DNA from: Armillaria gallica
Taxonomy: Eukaryota; Basidiomycota; Agaricomycetes; Agaricales; Physalacriaceae
Direction of reading: 5' to 3'
Length of the DNA: 64,000 bases
NCBI GenBank assembly: GCA_037576215.1
Contig: JBANDB010000002.1
Coordinates: 5,270,001-5,334,000 of the forward strand
The notes below the pieces were generated by a model. It searched no databases. It had not been told where the DNA came from and saw only the letters and a list, made by a program, of their open reading frames with translations. Shown here piece by piece: positions 1-9,970 of this stretch (position 1 is its first letter; each line of letters opens with the position of its first letter). The position numbers and the translations under genes are program-made.

Positions 1-434
1 TTCTCGAGAAAGAAGACATCATAAAGATGTATTTCACGAAAAGAGTGAGAGGAGAGCCGTGCCATTGATCCATCACAAAAGTCGGTGAAGCTAGTGGCGT
101 CGTAAAATTTGATGACCTTGAGATTCTGCATGAATCGAAGGATAGAGTTGACGGTGTCGGTCCCACGATGAGGGGAGTGGCTACGATTATACCCATGGAT
201 GCAGAAAGTCTGCACAAGGGAAGGAATATGCGGAGATGCTACACAGAATTCGTGAAACCTCTCGAACGCATCACGATACGCTGGGCGGCCGTCCAACTTG
301 AGCTCCTGAAAGAGAAGCGCGCGGCTATGCGAGGAGAAATTGCGACAGGTGAGAGAGCAGGCCTTGAGGTCATTAAAGTCGTGGACCTCGTCGAGTATTG
401 CATCGACAAGCTCCTGAGGGAAGAACTCCGTCAT
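1..434 (-). CDS. F-box protein, partial (runs off left edge)
   Basis: Read on the minus strand from the ATG at 434 the frame stays open to base 1, so the 3' part of the gene lies outside the window. The first residues, MTEFFPQELVDAILDEV, then LKACSLTCRNF and SRALLFQELKL, match the fungal F-box: proline and leucine early, the C-S-L-x-C-R helix, then the R-x-x-L-F-Q-E turn. Such proteins bind Skp1 and carry substrates to an SCF ubiquitin ligase; the substrate here is unknown. After the F-box come FHEFCVASPHIPSLVQ and RLSSHSFREIHLYDV, which align with the F-box gene at 61254-62528, so the two are paralogues at opposite ends of the window. No intron is needed in the visible part. Family call is firm; target and exact 3' end cannot be told. 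Confidence 0.82.
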   Translation of the reverse strand, partial: MTEFFPQELVDAILDEVHDFNDLKACSLTCRNFSSHSRALLFQELKLDGRPAYRDAFERFHEFCVASPHIPSLVQTFCIHGYNRSHSPHRGTDTVNSILRFMQNLKVIKFYDATSFTDFCDGSMARLSSHSFREIHLYDVFFLE

Positions 435-1732
435 GATTAGGCCACCTGGATACGCATGAGATACGGAAGAGCACAATAATTCGAGCTAGCCCCACCTTGG
501 TTTCCGGGACTTTAACAATTCTAGTGTTAAAGTGTTTCAAAATCCAACGATGTCCTGAACACACAAGTACAGTCAGTGCAGAAGCGGTAACGATGAGAAT
601 AAGTCCAGTACCTGTTACGACCGATGATGGTTCACCGCAAGAAATCTTGGAGCATATATACTGCTATTATTCGGTTCAAGCATACCAGTCGTTGGGAACG
701 TGTATGTACCCTGGTCCCTCCCTTCACGCGCTTGCCCAATCATTTATGCGAAATCGTTGGAGCAAGGTACCAGTTCCAATGGGTATGTATGGCAGTTTTG
801 ACGTCACCAAACCGAACGTTTACCGTCGTGAATTTTGCCTGTCACCGCTGATAACTAGACTCGAACTAGTCAGACAATGCCGTGTAGTTCCTATTGTTGT
901 ACTATTTGAGGAGATGAGAGATAGAATAACAACCAAGGCTGGTATCGAGCCTCGTTGATGACTGTAGAGGACAAAATGCGACCCGTGAGAATTGTCGGCC
1001 CGTAAACCCCGACCACGAGGCGGCCACTCGAGAAGTCGATCTCGCCTTTCTTCTCAACCTCATGTCTGTTTAATCTCATTTTTAACAACTATACATCCAG
1101 ATCCCTACATTTCGGCAGGCTTGTCACATTATTGGGTCGCTCGGGAGTCTTTGACGACCGACGCCTAATTTTTGGCTTTTACGGTTTTACTTCCCCCCCA
1201 TATTTAAACGCATAATGGCTTATGTCGTAAAACGGGGGATCAGTTCGTTCCCAGTATAGATGTGCACGGTGTCGAGCCAATAGTATTGCGCTTGGCTGAG
1301 CTCTGCAAACGCATGAGGAATACTACTGTACCTACTTTTATACTAAATCCTATTTTACTAGAATCTTCCACGCTTTTCCTGCATCTTCTTCCTTAATCAG
1401 CAAGATCGGCATGATGCCGGATTGCCATATTCCAACAGCTTATGAGATTATATTCATACACGCGACCCCCAGGCCGTTGAACCTGGTCTATTGTCTCCCA
1501 ACCTACGGTGAGTTCGACAACTGCATGGACCAAATACTCTTGGAACCCCTGGTATGGTCAAGAACAGATTGTATGAAAAGAATGACTGGCTCCTTATATT
1601 GATGTGGCGACCGGATCCTGAAAAATTGCGCATCTCAAGGGGATCTAGGCGCTGCAATCAATGCGCGATCAAAAAACGACATGCACGTGAACTCTATCAC
1701 CACTGGTGATTACCTTGTCACTCCCAACACCG
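435..1732. other. Intergenic, no gene recognised
   Basis: Shared upstream region between the minus-strand F-box gene and the plus-strand DUF4238 gene. A plus-strand frame of 153 codons at 497-958 has no recognisable domain and no convincing start context. I see no RNA gene or repeat here. Confidence 0.5.
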
Positions 1733-3550
1733 ATGCCTCGTCGAGCCAAGCCAGCCACCGCGTCGGCCGTCACACCCTCACCCGCTCAACGAGACCAGTT
1801 TCACCACTCCATTCCGAGATTCATATTGCGGCGTTTCCAGACTGGTCCTCGCAAGTGAGTGAACGCCAGTAAGTGCGTGGAGCGTCTCTCAATCGATCTT
1901 CATAGATCCAAGGCTGAGCGACGCAAAGAGTATAGACAGACACACGTCGATCCTGATCATGTCTTTTACTACGACTTGACATCAGGGAGCCTCGATGTTC
2001 GTTCGATCGGGACCATCTATGGGCTCAAGAATCTCTACAGAGACGCTAGCAACCCCAGCAACGTAAACGAGCTGGAGGAGAAGCTTTCCGTGCTAGAAAG
2101 AGACGCTGCTGTGGTCATCGAAGGTCTCCATTCCAGTCTCGCCAGTGGAAAAGCCATCCTGAAACGGCATGATCTCGGACGGTTGCGGAAGTTCTTGTTC
2201 ATAATGCATTATCGCAATTGCGGGAGAACATACTTCAATCCAGACGCTCTTACTGAAGGCCCACAAATTCGGTCATGGCTCGAGCGCTACAAGGCCAAGC
2301 ACCAGTGTCAGACACATACCGATGTGTGGTTGCACGTCCTCCATTATTACTTGGATACACCTCATTCACAGATTCTTAACGACGCACAGGCGGTGTATGA
2401 TCGGTACGGCTGGGAGAAGACTCGTAATCCTTCAATGACCCACCTCGATCCCGCCATCGAGCATTACGAGTCCATCGCGTACCATATCCAGGCTGAAGAA
2501 TATTCCTTCTGCATCTGGGAGGCTAATGTCGCGTCAGAATTCATTTTGACCAGTCAAGGATTCGGATTGTGGGAAGGTGTGTCAGGAACAGGCCGTACTC
2601 AAATTCATCGTCTTTTTGTCGTCAGCCCCCGGATTGTCGTCGTCTTGCGCTTGAATGGTCCCGTATACGAGGGACCTTTACCGGTGAATAGCTCACTGCT
2701 CAAAATTTTCCAGGGGAAACACACAGTTAAACTTGTCAACGGGGAAAGCTCATTTAATTTCCCTGAAGGCACAGACGCCGTGGAGTCATCGATCACTTGG
2801 AATCTTTTCAGATTACCCGATGATGTTTTCACCTTTTCCATAACAAGGCTCTCCCTCTCTGAGACCGATGCTGTTAACGCCGTTCTTCTCGCCAATGTCA
2901 GATATGATGGCGCCGTCACGTTCCTGGGGAAAGAACGTATGCTGCGCACCATCCGTACCTACGATCATGACCCGGTGAATAAAAATGAGCGACAAAAGTA
3001 CACTCCATTGATGCGACAGTTATCGGTGACCCCGACGGCTATAGCGCAGACCTCATCATCATACGATCCAGTTGATGCAGAACTCTATGAAGCTCTCATG
3101 GGGATACTGCTGAATGAAACACCCTTCATCTCTCGCTACAACCGTTCCTTATCCGTTTTCCGACTATTAAAAAACCCTTCCCTACGCAAAACCTGCCCCT
3201 TCATATTGGAGCATATCTCCAATTTCCATGCTGCTCTACAGGGATGTCAAGCCAATTTTGGCAGGGCTATACGCATTCCTGGAGATTTCTGGTCTGTTAC
3301 GCTGGAACCGTCACTATCAGATGACATCTCTTCACAAGTGTTTGAAGCGCTCGAACGGTTTATTTCGGAAAAGTTCAATGTACAACTGACTTACGATACC
3401 AGTGACATACTTGGGCAGGTGGGCAAGGAGGTCATGCTCGTTGCATTTCTTGACTGGGTTATTAACGAGGCACTCCATGTTTTGGATCGCATGCCTGCTA
3501 CGATGAAGAGAGCAGTACGAATACAGTTTTCCTTGAGTAAAAATTATTGA
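1733..3550 (+). CDS. DUF4238 domain protein
   Basis: Two exons, 1733-1854 and 1906-3550, separated by a 51-base intron (GTGAGT...TAG); the joined frame encodes 588 residues. The start MPRRAKPATAS was chosen because it places HSIPRFILRRF at about residues 25-35, the N-terminal signature of the DUF4238 family, just before the splice; the exon-2 frame alone lacks it. Further on, RKFLFIMHYRN and YFNPDA are typical of the basidiomycete members. The family has no assigned biochemical function; it is scattered widely among fungi and bacteria, often in variable numbers. The C-terminal half, with FSITRLSLSETDAVNAVLLANVRYDG, fits the region in which members carry short conserved aromatic and asparagine patches. 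No signal peptide or membrane segment is seen. Gene and intron are well supported by frame; function is unknown. Confidence 0.85.
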
Positions 3551-4061
3551 GAGCCTGCCGCCGTAACCATATCATTTTTGTATTCTAAAAAAAGAGCATT
3601 TCTATCGAGGATGCAGCTTAGCTAGCAAAACAGCTTCCATTATACTGACTTTCTCGTCACCGCACTGGTGGGCAGCTTAGCCCCAGAACATCGTATATAG
3701 CCAGGCTGATGTCGGTGATGAGGTCTTAACTGACACTAATTTGCCGTGGAGGATCATACTCAAGTGAGATCACTGTACAGCCAATCAGCAACGATTTATG
3801 CAAATCCGTATCTTCACCGATGCTGGCCGACACTGAGAGCTGCCCGCGACTTCAACACTGCAGTACCTTGGATTCCAGCTGGCAAAGAGCTATCAGTAAA
3901 ATATAAAACATTACTACGCTGAGGCCATTGGAGTTTTCAGGGAACGCTAGCTTAAAACAGGACCATGCTATGTCGACGCCGGAAGTTTAGACGCGAAACA
4001 TAGAATTCTCCTGAATTTACTGCTAGCTGGGAATGGGGGACATGGGCACCTCATATGTGCA
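3551..4061. other. Intergenic, no gene recognised
   Basis: Shared 3' region of the convergent DUF4238 gene and the F-box gene ending at 4062. Nothing coding or repetitive was recognised. Confidence 0.45.
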
Positions 4062-4468
4062 CTAATCCACATCAAAAACCCTCAAGTTCGCCTTCTCCTT
4101 CAGTACCTCACACGCGTCTACGATGGCATTTCTAAAATGACTCGGCTGAGTTTCGTAAAGTCGTAGCTGGACCACGAGATCCACGTTCCGGACCAGCTTT
4201 GAGAGAAGTTCGCTTAGTTCCTCGAACGATCTCTTCAGTGCTTCGAGTTGTCCCGAACTAATGGGACATCCCGCGTCTGCCAACTTAATGGTCAGTCGCT
4301 CTATAATGGGAGAATCTTTCTCTACCGCTTTGAAGGAACTGATCCACCAGTTGATGAACGGCAGCGTGTTGTCGCACAGCTCCACACCGAGTCGTAGATC
4401 AGCGATGGTATTCAAGCGAAGAGGGGAGGGCGACACTAGCAGATCCGTGACGTCGGTGAGGTCCCAGA

Positions 4469-4521
4469 CTATTCGGTGTGACTGGTGAGCTGAGTGAAAA
4501 TGAAACACGAGGGATATTTAC
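4469..4521 (-). other. Intron of the split F-box gene
   Basis: GTAAAT...AATAG, 53 bases on the minus strand. A shorter 32-base reading ending at CTCAG is also in frame, but the 53-base form is the same length and position as the intron in the sister gene (8334-8386), so it is preferred. Confidence 0.65.
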
Positions 4522-4724
4522 GTTGACGACAATCAATTTCCAGGACTTTTAGGTCCTTTGGCGCTAAATTGGCAGTCTGGACAACCGACGAAAGTTCCTC
4601 CAGGGCGGGATTTGTAACATGGAATTCTTCCAGGTGATCAAGGTACACAGACCGATACGAACGCAAGCCTTCCCAGAATATGAGGATCATGTCCCAGTCA
4701 ACGTCGACATGCATCTTTTTGATA

Positions 4725-4758
4725 AGATAGACGACATTCGCCGCCATCAAGTCACGTG
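4725..4758. repeat. Left terminal inverted repeat
   Basis: Pairs with 6075-6108; 31 identical terminal bases, then G against A, then TG shared. Confidence 0.88.
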
Positions 4759-4932
4759 TTGGCATGTCACGTCACACGTCACGCGGCCAAATTCTTTTCG
4801 TCAAAAAATTTAATTGCGATTGGAGCTCTGGATGGTGTGTGACGAAGGGAGCGGCCATAGAGAACATTTTTCAATCAGAGAGCCCGAAGTATCTCGGGAT
4901 ATGAGCTAAGCCCTGTAAATGAATTTAAGAGT

Positions 4933-4949
4933 GGGTACCGGCAACCCCC
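4933..4949. repeat. Internal inverted repeat, left copy
   Basis: GGGTACCGGCAACCCCC is the exact reverse complement of 5674-5690 within the element. This may mark the ends of a second, nested element or a long foldback structure. Confidence 0.75.
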
Positions 4950-5429
4950 GGTTCTGGAACGTGAGCTGAGTAAGCGCCTTTTTGGGCCTTCCGGCGGCAA
5001 ATCCCTTCCGTATTTGTCCATGACCATCCGTACTCTTCATTTGGGACCTGTACAGTGTATGCGATGCATGCCTCCATTAAATAATGTTACAAGGAATCCT
5101 AATCATGGCAGTAATCTTCTCCTTTTGTTAATATACATGGCATCTTTGCAACCATTGTGTCTCTCTCTCATAGCCTGGAGAATAAGGCTGCTATACTTAT
5201 TGTCATATTTCCTTGACTTGATTATCCTAAAGTGTTGATATATTAACTCCCACTCGTTTACACCTTAAATGATGTGTTTGGTAACAATTAAACACCTTCA
5301 ACCGTGACAAAATTGGTACCATGTAACTGTTTGTACATATTTGTACCCTGAAGTTATGCACCTTGTATAGGCTTCCACAGAGTCGAAGCTGCTCCAAAAA
5401 ACACAGGGGATGTCTTTCCTAACTAAAAT

Positions 5430-5540
5430 ACATGTATTCTTCGAGACAAAAGTGAAATTTTCATTCTGCAATCATGATAAACTTCACCAAAATCAAGGAA
5501 AATGATGTAAATCAAACAAAGTGCCTCGAAGAATACATGT
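5430..5540. repeat. Hairpin-forming inverted repeat
   Basis: ACATGTATTCTTCGAG at 5430-5445 and its exact reverse complement at 5525-5540, with a 79-base spacer, near the centre of the element. Confidence 0.75.
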
Positions 5541-6074
5541 AGAATTTTATTCCGAGTAAATTGTTCCTGCAAAACTAGAGCTGAATCTTGCTCCTTCGAC
5601 CCACAGTAGGTGCATCCATAAAACACGGGTATTCCAGTCCATTTTTGGTAACGCTCGGAGTCCGAATTTAGCAGGGGGTTGCCGGTACCCATTAAGAGGT
5701 AGCAGTAAACACTATTTGAGAGTGCTTTCAGCTACATTCTGTCCCATTTTACCCTTTTCCGATACTAGTTCGGGCGTCGGGAGCCCCCTGCCGACACCGA
5801 CACTACCATAATAGGCAGTAAATGTGGCACGTGATCGTGGCCAAATATTTTTCGTCAAAACTGAACTGCCTCCCAAAATGGCAGAAATGGCATTTGGTGC
5901 ATTTTGGGACATGTTAATTTTTCGGTCTCATAAGTCAAGTACAGATTAATATTTTCACAATCTGTACCACAGAATTATGCAATATGTTATTCTGAACATA
6001 TCTGTGGTTTTAGTTTCCGCTTCCCGCCCTCCCGCTCCATGCAGAGGCGGCCCGACTGTTGTCACACTTGTGAT

Positions 6075-6108
6075 CATGTGACTTGATGGCGGCGAATGTC
6101 GTCTATCT
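6075..6108. repeat. Right terminal inverted repeat
   Basis: Reverse complement of the left end, followed by the second TA copy at 6109-6110. Confidence 0.88.
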
Positions 6109-6665
6109 TACGAGGAGCAAGAGACGCTGGCACGAAGGGGTCATTGATCGTGTTCATTTCTCTCAGGTCCGATATGTACAACTCCGTCACATTGGGAAGG
6201 GATAAAATGATTTGGTGGAACTCTGTAAAGGTGTTCCATCGGGGAAAACGGAGCTCGAGTCTGGCTACGGCACCATATGGAGCCGAGGACACGAACGCTG
6301 GCAAAATGTGCCGCCATTCACATTCATCCTCCGAATAATCGGCCATATCGCTGTCGTCCCAGACGGATAGTGTCACCGGGAATGTGAGGGAGTGCAGGAA
6401 ATCAACGGTGGCTGTGTGGTGCTCGGGTAAGAAAAATTCGAGGCATCGTAACTCGACGTGCTTGACGCACTGGAGCAACTCGGGTGAGTCGCGTGCGATG
6501 TCAAAGATGGGCGCTGACTTGGGATCGTCGCAATCGACACGGCGGAAAAGATGGACACGTGTGCGGGGGTAAAATTTACGAGAGACAAGTGAACACGCTT
6601 TCAGCGCAGAGGGTGAGTCATGCAGATAGTCAACTATCTCGTCGATCAACTCTTGAGGATACATC

Positions 6666-6736
6666 GTGGCAAAAAGGAAGACGCCTGTTTTTGTCTTATG
6701 TAATTTCTCACGTACTTAGGCGTCTTTTTGCGCCAC
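6666..6736. repeat. Inverted repeat beside an F-box start codon
   Basis: Arms 6666-6686 and 6718-6736 (GTGGCAAAAAGGAAGACGCCT against AGGCGTCTTTTTGCGCCAC reversed) pair apart from a 2-base bulge on each side; the spacer is 31 bases. It begins one base upstream of the F-box ATG at 6664, so it would fall in the 5' leader or promoter. Confidence 0.6.
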
Positions 6737-6779
6737 AACGTAGTGCAGAGATGAGGTGGCATCTCTAAATGGGTGTGAA

Positions 6780-7345
6780 CGTAACTGGAATACGATATGC
6801 ACATTCCGACCCAGCTTTAAGAGGAAGTAGCCTTAGTTCCTGACGCAGCTTCTTGATACAAAGAGTGGGGGTCATATTTAGGTGGGTAGTCGTCTGTGCT
6901 GGATATCATATCCAAGTCCTTCACATTGGGAAAAGAGAGAATGTGTGCCATTGGGAATAGTGGAGCTCGAGTCTGGTGGTGACGAGATACGGAGCCGAGG
7001 ACTCTACGAACGTCGATCCATTGCAATTCTTCCTCTCCTTCATCGTTCCGACGGAAGACCCCTGTTCAGAGGCTGAGGATAAGAGGAAGCACATGGGCTT
7101 GATAGTGAACATCTCATAATCAGGTATTAAACGATCAAGGTACCGGAACTCGACACGCTTGATGTACTGAAGCAGCTCGGGACCTCGGGTGACCCGTGCA
7201 TCATGTCAAAGAGACGCGGTTCGTCGGAATCATGGCAGTCGGCTTGGTAGAAACTATGGACACATGTTTGGGGTAGAAGCTAGAGGGCAGAGGGGGATTC
7301 GTACAGGTGGTCGAGTATCCAGTCGACCAACTCTTGCGGAGCATG
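6780..7345 (-). pseudogene. Decayed F-box copy
   Basis: Minus strand. Fragments align in order with the F-box genes on either side: PQELVDWILDHLYESPSAL at 7341-7282, then FYPKHVS after a deletion of the CSLVS helix, FVESSAPYLVTTRLELHYSQWH near 7020-6955, and a stretch near 6840-6785 matching the LLSKLVRNVDLV region. The pieces are in different frames with stops between them. It is a relic of the same local family, with an internal deletion that removed most of the region before the C-terminus. Confidence 0.7.
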
Positions 7346-7399
7346 GAACGATTCTGAAACAATCGCTCTTTTGATCGCTGAGTCTTCCTCACCTGGCTA

Positions 7400-7570
7400 C
7401 GGGTATGTCGGCAAGACCCTGCTCCGTCCGCATCTGGACGTTCACTGTTTGGTTGCTCGGGCAGGGAAAAGTTGAGGCACCGAAAACTGGGACCGGCACT
7501 GGAGAACGTGGCGGAAGAAATAGACACATGTTCGACAACAGAAATGTCGACCGAAAAGGAACTCAAACTC
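7400..7570 (-). pseudogene. Small F-box relic
   Basis: Short minus-strand similarity to the part of the F-box family following the F-box (the stretch that reads FFLPEH in intact copies: here a TTGCTCGGGCAGGGAAAAGTTGAGGC block). Too degraded for a frame. It is one of several relics between 6.8 and 10 kb. Confidence 0.4.
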
Positions 7571-7869
7571 TTCTCGTTTGCAGTCACGTGACGCCTTGAT
7601 TCGCAGGCCGCCATCCCCGGGCCTCGAGTCGAATTTTGGGGATCGGTAATCTTCTGGATTCCCGCTCGCAGAAAGCAGCGAAACTCTTTGCGACCATGGA
7701 TTCTTGTAGCCAGATTTATATCCAAAGCGCCTGACTTGCCGTTAAATCTTGGGGATAAACCTACACACGTCCGAGGCTTGAACTTTCAAGTCTCGTTCGA
7801 CTATTCTGAATATGAGCTCAAGTTCTCGAGTTCATGCGATGTAAGTAGACTACTTACCAAGGGCTAATT

Positions 7870-9167
7870 TCAAAAAATTCGCCTGCTGCTAGCCGGGAAT
7901 GGGAACACAGGCACATCATATGTGTGCTCCATATCGAAAACCCTCAAGTTTGCCTTCTCCTTCAGCGCATCGCACGCATCTACGATGGCTCCTCTCAAAC
8001 AATCCGTACACAGACCTGGATGAGCAAGGTAATTCTTTACCTGGAATACGAGATCCACATTCCGGACGAGCTTTGAGAGAAGGTCGCTCAGCTCCACGAA
8101 CGCGCTCTTTAGTGGGTCTAGTTGTCCCGGAGTGACAGGAGACCCCCTGCCTGCCAACTTGATGGTCAGTCGCTCCAGGACGGTAGACTCCGTTTCGGCT
8201 GTTTTAAAGCAATTGATCCACCAGTCTATGAACGGTAGCATGTTGTCGTTCACCTCACCACCGAGTCGTAGATCGGTGGCAGGATTCAAATGAAGAGGGG
8301 AGATACTGGGCGACAGACCAATGAAGTCCCAGGCTTTTTAAGTGACTAGTCAGCAGGGGTTAAATGGGATTTGAAGGGGTATTTACACGAAATACAATTA
8401 ATCTCCAAGACTTTCAAACCGTTTGACGCTAAATTGGCAGTTTGGACAACCGCACAGAGTTCATCCGGGAAGGTGTTTGTAACACGGAATTCGTCCAGGT
8501 GATCCAGATACATAGACCGATATGTTCGCAGGCCTTCCCAGAATGCAAGGACTCTGCCCCAGCTGACGTGCACACGCATCGTCCTGATGCGAGGGGCAGG
8601 AGGCGCTGGCATGGCGGGGTTGCTGTTCATAGCCAACTCTTCCGGATTTGTACTTATCAGACTTGCCAGGTGTGATAAGTACAAATCTGTCACATTGGGA
8701 AGGGAGAGAACGATATGGTGGAACTCTAGAAAAGCGTGTCATTGGGGACTGATGAGCTCGAGGCTGGTGATGGCGAGATAGGGAGCCGAGGACACGAATG
8801 TAGGCAAAATATGCCGCCAGTCACATCCTTCCCTCGAATAACCGAACAAAGTGCTGTTGTCCCCGATGGATAGTGTCACCGGGAATGAGAGGGAATGCAG
8901 GAGATCGACGATGGCTGTCTGGTGCTTGGGTAAGAAAAAATGGAGGCATCGGAACTGGATGCGCTTGATGCAATGTAACAGGTGGGGTGAGTCGCGTGCG
9001 ATGTCAAAGACCCGCGCTGACTTGTAATTGTCGTAATTGACACGGCGGAAAAGATGGACGCGTGTACGGGGGTAAAATTGGTGAGATACGAGTGAGCATA
9101 CTTTCAGCGCGGAGGGTGAGTCATGCAGGTAGTCGATTATCTTGTCGATCAGCTCTTGTGGGTACAT
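7870..9167 (-). pseudogene. F-box/LRR-like gene with one in-frame nonsense codon
   Basis: Minus strand, two exons: 9167-8387 and 8333-7870, with a 53-base intron 8334-8386. The start MYPQELIDKIIDYLHDSP and ALKVCSLVSHQFYPRTRVHLF form the F-box; the middle has RVHVSWGRVLAFWEGLRTY and the end LVRNVDLVFQV and KEKANLRVFDME. The frame is continuous over 414 codons except for one TGA at 8739-8741. At this place the sister gene at 4062-6664 has TGG (tryptophan, in FPRWNTF), so a single base change made the stop. Downstream frame and intron are otherwise kept, which points to a recent loss, a readthrough, or a segregating null allele. Protein role as for other F-box proteins; target unknown. Confidence 0.8.
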
Positions 9168-9189
9168 GGTGACAGAAGTTTAAGATAGG

Positions 9190-9480
9190 CCATCGTCAAT
9201 AGAAGCAAACTGTTTCTATTACTAAGCCGTAGGCGCCATGATTGCACCTCTGTGAATTGTGGTCGTCGTGAGAGAATGCAGAATTTGAATGGTCGATGTG
9301 TGGTGGAAGCTTGAAAGGTTTGAGGCACTGGAACTGGGCACACTCGATGGCGCATCGTCGGGACGTGGCAATCAGCACAGCGAAAAAGACGGGCACTGCG
9401 GGGGTAAACGTTGTGAGATGCGAGCTCGAGTGAGCATGCTTTCAGTGCAGGGGCGATTCGTACAGGTGGTCCTCGACCGG
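9190..9480 (-). pseudogene. Decayed F-box copy (N-terminal part)
   Basis: Minus-strand blocks match the F-box region of the neighbours: HLYESPLH near 9475-9450, the CSLE/FYPRSARLF equivalent near 9430-9370 in shifted frames, and the block ending IECAQFQCLKPF near 9345-9310. Stops and frameshifts throughout. Confidence 0.55.
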
Positions 9481-9699
9481 GAGCATGGTGGTAGGGATAA
9501 GACGATTCTGAGATTGTCTTGCAGTCGCCCCTTTGATTGCTGAATCATCATCCTCCAGTACGCAGGCTGGAATGGGCCAGGAAATCCCTCAGCTGGATCC
9601 ACGTTCCGGGCCGATTCGGCTGTAACTTTATATGTGAATGGGCTAGAAATGAACAAAATACAAGCAATGCTTACTCTGATAGCAGTGACTCTCGTTTAC

Positions 9700-9970
9700 A
9701 GCGTGATGTGGAGTGCACGGACGTCAGCTCCATCCTCATAGGTCCGAACATTCGTAGAAACGGCTGTCGTTGCGAGAGAATGCAGGATTGGATGGTCATG
9801 GTGGTGGGAAAAGTTGAGGCACCAGAAATCAGCGCGCCTGAGAAGCTCAGGTGTAGGATCAGGGAGACTTCGAGATTATGGCGGAAGAGACGGAGACGTC
9901 GGAGATAAATTTCTTTGAGAAACGAGGGAGCATGCTTTCAGAGCAGAGCGCGAGCTGTGAAGATGGTAGC
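9700..9970 (-). pseudogene. Further F-box relic
   Basis: Minus-strand SALKACSLVSQRNLSP near 9955-9905 and a degraded block to about 9720 recall the same F-box family. No continuous frame. Confidence 0.45.

Larger units (their letters stand above)
4725..6108. mobile_element. Non-autonomous TIR element with TA target duplication
   Basis: 1384 bp. The left end begins AGATAGACGACATTCGCCGC and the right end is its reverse complement; the two ends are identical for 31 bases and then differ at one of the next three. Each end abuts a TA dinucleotide (4723-4724 and 6109-6110), the duplication made by Tc1/mariner-type insertion. No long frame inside resembles a transposase, so it would need enzyme supplied in trans; a large MITE is the best description. 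Inside are two further inverted repeats (17 bp at 4933-4949 with 5674-5690; 16 bp at 5430-5445 with 5525-5540). It lies inside an F-box gene whose two halves rejoin in frame when it is removed. Superfamily is inferred only from the TA duplication. Confidence 0.85.
4062..6664 (-). pseudogene. F-box/LRR-like protein split by a TIR element
   Basis: Minus strand. The N-terminal part (6664 to 6111) begins MYPQELIDEIVDYLHDSP and continues ALKACSLVSRKFYPRTRVHLFRRV, an F-box. The C-terminal part (4724 to 4062) continues with MHVDVDWDMILIFWEGLRS and LLSKLVRNVDLV. Between them sits the element at 4725-6108. Removing the element and one TA copy joins the two halves in frame as LAPRIKKMHVDV, which matches APRIRTMRVHVSW in the sister copy at 7870-9167. 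One 53-base intron, 4469-4521, is at the same place as in the sister. The rebuilt frame would be 387 residues. As it stands, reading runs into the element and stops, so the gene is interrupted unless the element is spliced out. F-box proteins of this kind are thought to recruit substrates to SCF ligases. Confidence 0.8.

Noticed and set aside
4490..4521. 32-base intron in the split F-box gene
   Set aside because: In frame but too short; the 53-base alternative matches the sister gene exactly in place and length.
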